Below, piece by piece: positions 24,715 through 25,124 of a DNA stretch of 25,124 nucleotides; within the stretch, counting starts at the first letter, position 1; every line of letters starts with the position of its first letter. The stretch is from Pseudomonas sp. GTDB taxonomy: Bacteria > Pseudomonadota > Gammaproteobacteria > Pseudomonadales > Pseudomonadaceae. The stretch is taken from contig JAQZAY010000016.1 of the NCBI GenBank assembly GCA_029239415.1, forward strand, positions 1-25,124, given 5' to 3'. The translations under genes were made by a program, and so were the position numbers. Under the pieces are notes generated by a model. The model saw nothing but the letters and a program-made list of their open reading frames with translations, had not been told where the DNA came from and did no database searches.

Positions 24715-24743
24715 AAAAAAAAGCCGCTATTGGCAGCGGCTTT
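24715..24743 (-). terminator. Intrinsic terminator of the 74-aa secreted-protein gene
   Basis: AAAGCCGCT (24720-24728) pairs with AGCGGCTTT (24735-24743) around ATTGGC. Read on the minus strand the stem is followed by an eight-base U-run. It lies 75 nt after the stop codon of the upstream gene and before the oprD-type gene. Confidence 0.9.
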
Positions 24744-24817
24744 AAAAGACTAACACATCGCCGTACAAGGCGACCATGTGCGGGTCGAGGGAACAGGTTG
24801 CTGTATTCGGGCGCCGA

Positions 24818-25042
24818 TCAGCTATCGGAAGCGTCATCGCTGACTGCCTGAGAAGCTGTCTGCTGTGCATCTTTTGCCGCATCGGAATGTTGCGCGGCAT
24901 AGGCATCGCGGGCCTCTTGATGAACAGCGGCGAGTTGGGCATTACGGGTGACAAAGGCCGGCGATTCTTCTGCCATGGCCAAGGGCGACAACAACAGGGA
25001 AGACAGGACGAACACGCTGGCAATACCCATACTGTTGGACAT
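24818..25042 (-). CDS. Small secreted protein of unknown function
   Basis: The 74-residue precursor has a clear signal peptide (SVFVLSSLLLSPL, cleavage after AMA at residue 24). The mature part would be only 50 residues, rich in Ala, Asp, Gln and Ser (AAKDAQQTASQAVSDDASDS at the end), with no cysteine. It is probably periplasmic and partly helical or disordered. I do not recognise a family. The ATG at 25042 follows AAGG at 9 nt; an ATG four codons later is possible. The gene has its own terminator, so it is a real transcription unit. A hairpin-prone stretch (24754-24780) lies between stop and terminator. Confidence 0.75.
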   Translation of the reverse strand: MSNSMGIASVFVLSSLLLSPLAMAEESPAFVTRNAQLAAVHQEARDAYAAQHSDAAKDAQQTASQAVSDDASDS

Positions 25043-25124
25043 TTGAAACTACCTTCTTGCGCGGCAAGTGCTAATTAAGACCTGGCTAAATTAGTCCGCA
25101 ATTGCACGTTTAAACAGTGTCCGG

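Noticed and set aside
25043..25124. CTAATT/AATTAG inverted repeats upstream of the small secreted-protein gene as an operator
   Set aside because: The arms are short and AT-rich, so they are likely by chance, and the -10/-35 pair I could draw there has poor matches.

Overview
The window looks like core chromosome of a Pseudomonas, most likely of the P. putida / P. entomophila group. It is GC-rich and almost gap-free. Neighbours such as nadC – DUF1631 – ampD – ampE – tatD – fruR/fruBKA, a fused EIIA-HPr-EI FruB, an OprD-type porin and a REP-like palindrome are all familiar from that group. The species call is inference from gene order and protein character; no search was run.

Layout. 1-204 is the end of an OmpA-family gene, closed by a bidirectional terminator shared with pta (264-2348, -). 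A DUF3565 gene (-) lies just upstream of pta, and its N-terminus meets the start of slyD (+). A terminator-like leader region separates slyD from a glutathione peroxidase (+). A GT4 glycosyltransferase (-) is divergent from a soluble two-PAS chemoreceptor (+) that has a good FliA (sigma-28) promoter. Then follow an unrecognised 127-aa gene and cysZ (both -). A peroxiredoxin and trxB (+) form a redox pair, each closed by its own terminator. nadC (-) is divergent from a DUF1631 gene, which is followed by ampD and ampE (+; start and stop of the last two overlap). tatD and fruR (-) follow, separated by a recent-looking 25-bp tandem duplication.

The fructose phosphotransferase locus is complete. 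fruR (Cra repressor, GTG start) is divergent from fruB-fruK-fruA, whose genes overlap by 1 and 4 nt. A Cra operator lies on the -35 of the fruB promoter. FruB relays phosphate from PEP, FruA imports fructose as fructose-1-phosphate, FruK makes fructose-1,6-bisphosphate, and fructose-1-phosphate releases Cra. A 25-bp perfect inverted repeat of REP type closes the operon. Next come a small DUF3820 gene (-), a PA2169-type four-helix-bundle gene (+) with a convincing sigma-54 promoter, an OprD porin (-), and a 74-aa secreted protein (-) with its own terminator.

I found no mobile element, CRISPR array, tRNA, rRNA or obvious new defence or biosynthetic system. The best leads are regulatory: the FliA and sigma-54 promoters, the tandem duplication in the tatD leader, several unexplained palindromes, a FruA whose usually inactive IIB' domain keeps a cysteine, and a few conserved but uncharacterised genes. 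No stretch without a gene exceeds 300 bases.
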